The notes under the pieces were generated by a model. The model was not told the origin of the DNA. It was given only the letters and a program-made list of their open reading frames with translations, and searched no databases. A stretch of DNA of 7,865 nucleotides from an uncultured Lachnospiraceae bacterium. GTDB lineage: Bacteria > Bacillota > Clostridia > Lachnospirales > Lachnospiraceae. The stretch covers positions 1 to 7,865 of the forward strand of contig CAJOQO010000078.1 in assembly GCA_905236545.1 (NCBI GenBank), read 5' to 3'. Shown here one piece after another: positions 6,830-7,865 of this stretch; the first letter of the stretch is position 1; each line of letters opens with the position of its first letter. A program made the translations under genes and the position numbers.

Positions 6830-6834
6830 GAAGG

Positions 6835-7767
6835 ATGAATGTTTTGTGTATAGGGCTGGCCGTGATGGATATCGCGGCAAGGCCGGTCAGTCAGAACGAA
6901 GTATGGCAGGAAAAGCAGAGCATCTCCCAGGTGGGAATCCAGATGGGGGGAGACGCGGTGAACCAGGGAGTATACCTGAGGATGCTGGGGATGGACTGCG
7001 GCCTGTGCATCTGCATCGGGTCGGACAGCACGGGGCTCATGCTCAAAGGCGCGCTGGAGCAGAAGGGGGTTGACACTTCCCTGGTGCGTGTGCGGGAAGG
7101 CGGTGCAACCGGGACTTCCATGATACTCATTGACAGGAAGGGAGAGAGAAGGATCTTCTCCGCCAGCGGCGTGGAGCGGATGCTGCGGATGGACGAGCTT
7201 CCGGATCCTGTTCCTGAGGGAGTGAAGGCAATCTCTCTCGCGAGCCTTTTCGGACTGGACAATCTGGAAAGAAACGGACTGGAGGAGTACCTTGCCCGCG
7301 CCAGGGAGAGAGGGATCCTCGTGTTTGCGGATACTGTTTATGACAAACACGGAATCGGACTGAAAGGGATCCGCCATCTGCTTGGACAGATCGATTATCT
7401 TCTTCCGAGCAGTTATGAGGCGGAGACGTTGACAGGAACCTGTACGCCGGAGGAATCCGCGGCATTCCTCCGGAGAGAGGGCGTAAAGAATGTCCTGATC
7501 AAATGCGGGGCGGATGGGATCTATGCGGACACGCAATCCTGTCAGGGATGGGTGCCGGCCATGAAAGTGGATCCGCTTGATACGACCGGGGCGGGCGACT
7601 GCTTTGTCGCTTCGTTTTTGACGGGAATCGTGAAAGGGTATTCTGACCGGGACGCCTGCCATCTTGCCTGCTGCGCGGCTTCTTTCAGCACGCAGTACCT
7701 CGGTGCGTCCACAGCACCGCTGACATGGGAGAAAGTGCTGTCTCTGGCGGGGACATCGCCGGATTGA
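6835..7767 (+). CDS. PfkB-family carbohydrate kinase (substrate unknown)
   Basis: 310 residues, the usual length for ribokinase/PfkB-family enzymes, which transfer the ATP gamma-phosphate to a sugar or nucleoside hydroxyl in the cytoplasm. Visible features are the N-terminal strand VLCIGLAVMD, the first signature region GGDAVNQGVYLRMLG (38-52), and the second signature DTTGAGDCF (249-257), which forms the anion hole and carries the catalytic base D255. PSSYEAETLTG (191-201) matches the stretch that in this family often reads N-x-x-E-A. Substrate cannot be deduced: no sugar transporter or regulator lies beside it, and ribose, fructose, 2-keto-3-deoxygluconate or a nucleoside are all possible. 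It follows the 32-residue peptide by 49 bases, so it could be the end of the feo transcript or a separate unit. Its final codons and stop lie inside a 21-bp tandem repeat. Confidence 0.92.
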   Translation: MNVLCIGLAVMDIAARPVSQNEVWQEKQSISQVGIQMGGDAVNQGVYLRMLGMDCGLCICIGSDSTGLMLKGALEQKGVDTSLVRVREGGATGTSMILIDRKGERRIFSASGVERMLRMDELPDPVPEGVKAISLASLFGLDNLERNGLEEYLARARERGILVFADTVYDKHGIGLKGIRHLLGQIDYLLPSSYEAETLTGTCTPEESAAFLRREGVKNVLIKCGADGIYADTQSCQGWVPAMKVDPLDTTGAGDCFVASFLTGIVKGYSDRDACHLACCAASFSTQYLGASTAPLTWEKVLSLAGTSPD

Positions 7768-7794
7768 GTGACCACATCGCCGGCTTGAGTGACG
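7753..7794 (+). repeat. 21-bp tandem direct repeat across the kinase stop codon
   Basis: Two adjacent 21-base units (7753-7773 and 7774-7794) share ACATCGCCGG and TTGAGTGAC and differ at two positions. The first unit encodes the last residues and the TGA of the kinase; the second would encode almost the same ending in the same frame. It could be a local duplication of the gene's end, or repeats belonging to the terminus of a mobile element. Confidence 0.85.
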
Positions 7795-7838
7795 GATCCG
7801 GTTTTTGGGGATCTGCACAGCCGTCAACCGATCGGAAG

Positions 7839-7865
7839 ACCAGATAACCAGAACACCAGAAAACC
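7839..7865 (+). repeat. 8-bp-period tandem repeat running off the window
   Basis: ACCAGA followed by two variable bases occurs three times in a row (7839, 7847 and 7855), and a fourth unit starts with ACC at 7863, where the window ends. The full array length is unknown. No gene is seen between 7768 and 7865; apart from these repeats the stretch holds only a weak GATCC/GGATC hairpin (7795-7813). Confidence 0.7.

Noticed and set aside
6739..6834. 32-codon N-terminal extension of the PfkB-family kinase
   Set aside because: It overlaps the 32-residue peptide in another frame, is unlike the family's N-terminus, and AGGAGG marks the start at 6835.
7791..7825. Terminator after the kinase gene
   Set aside because: GACGG/CCGTC and GATCC/GGATC can pair, but the T-run is in the loop and not after the stem, and the outer stem needs a large bulge.

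Overview
The window reads as a chromosomal housekeeping region of a Clostridia-type Firmicute, most likely in or near Lachnospiraceae. The evidence is the dgt-dnaG pairing, the trmK gene, a FeoA-FeoB fusion followed by a Firmicute-type FeoB-associated cysteine-rich membrane protein, and strong purine-rich ribosome binding sites. Base composition looks moderately GC-rich for this group. All clear genes are on the + strand. I see no tRNA, rRNA, CRISPR array, complete transposon, phage gene or defence system.

Layout: the last 16 codons of an unidentified gene overlap the start of dgt (49-1056, dNTP triphosphohydrolase) by an ATGA junction. A 210-base gap holds a well-formed sigma-A promoter embedded in a 12-bp-arm inverted repeat, and then dnaG (1267-3180, primase). 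After a 99-base gap comes trmK (3280-4038, tRNA A22 N1-methyltransferase), whose stop overlaps the start of a feoA-feoB fusion (4035-6413, ferrous iron transporter). Two tiny membrane proteins follow: a typical FeoB-associated Cys-rich protein (6477-6680) and a 32-residue cysteine-free peptide (6687-6785). A PfkB-family kinase (6835-7767) comes next. The last 98 bases have no gene but contain a 21-bp tandem repeat that straddles the pfkB stop codon and an 8-bp-period repeat running off the window edge.

How the genes work together: dgt and dnaG serve dNTP homeostasis and replication priming, and trmK serves tRNA modification. In relatives these usually sit in a dnaG-rpoD-trmK-nif3 block. Here rpoD and nif3 are both absent, and an iron-uptake module is translationally joined to trmK instead. 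FeoAB and the Cys-rich small protein form a functional Fe(II) import unit. No Fur-like site was seen in front of it, so it may be read from the dnaG promoter.

I do not find a convincing undescribed system. The observations most worth checking are the missing rpoD, the dyad over the dnaG promoter, the trmK-feoAB fusion of transcription units, the 32-residue peptide, and the repeats at the end of pfkB, which could be the terminus of a mobile element.
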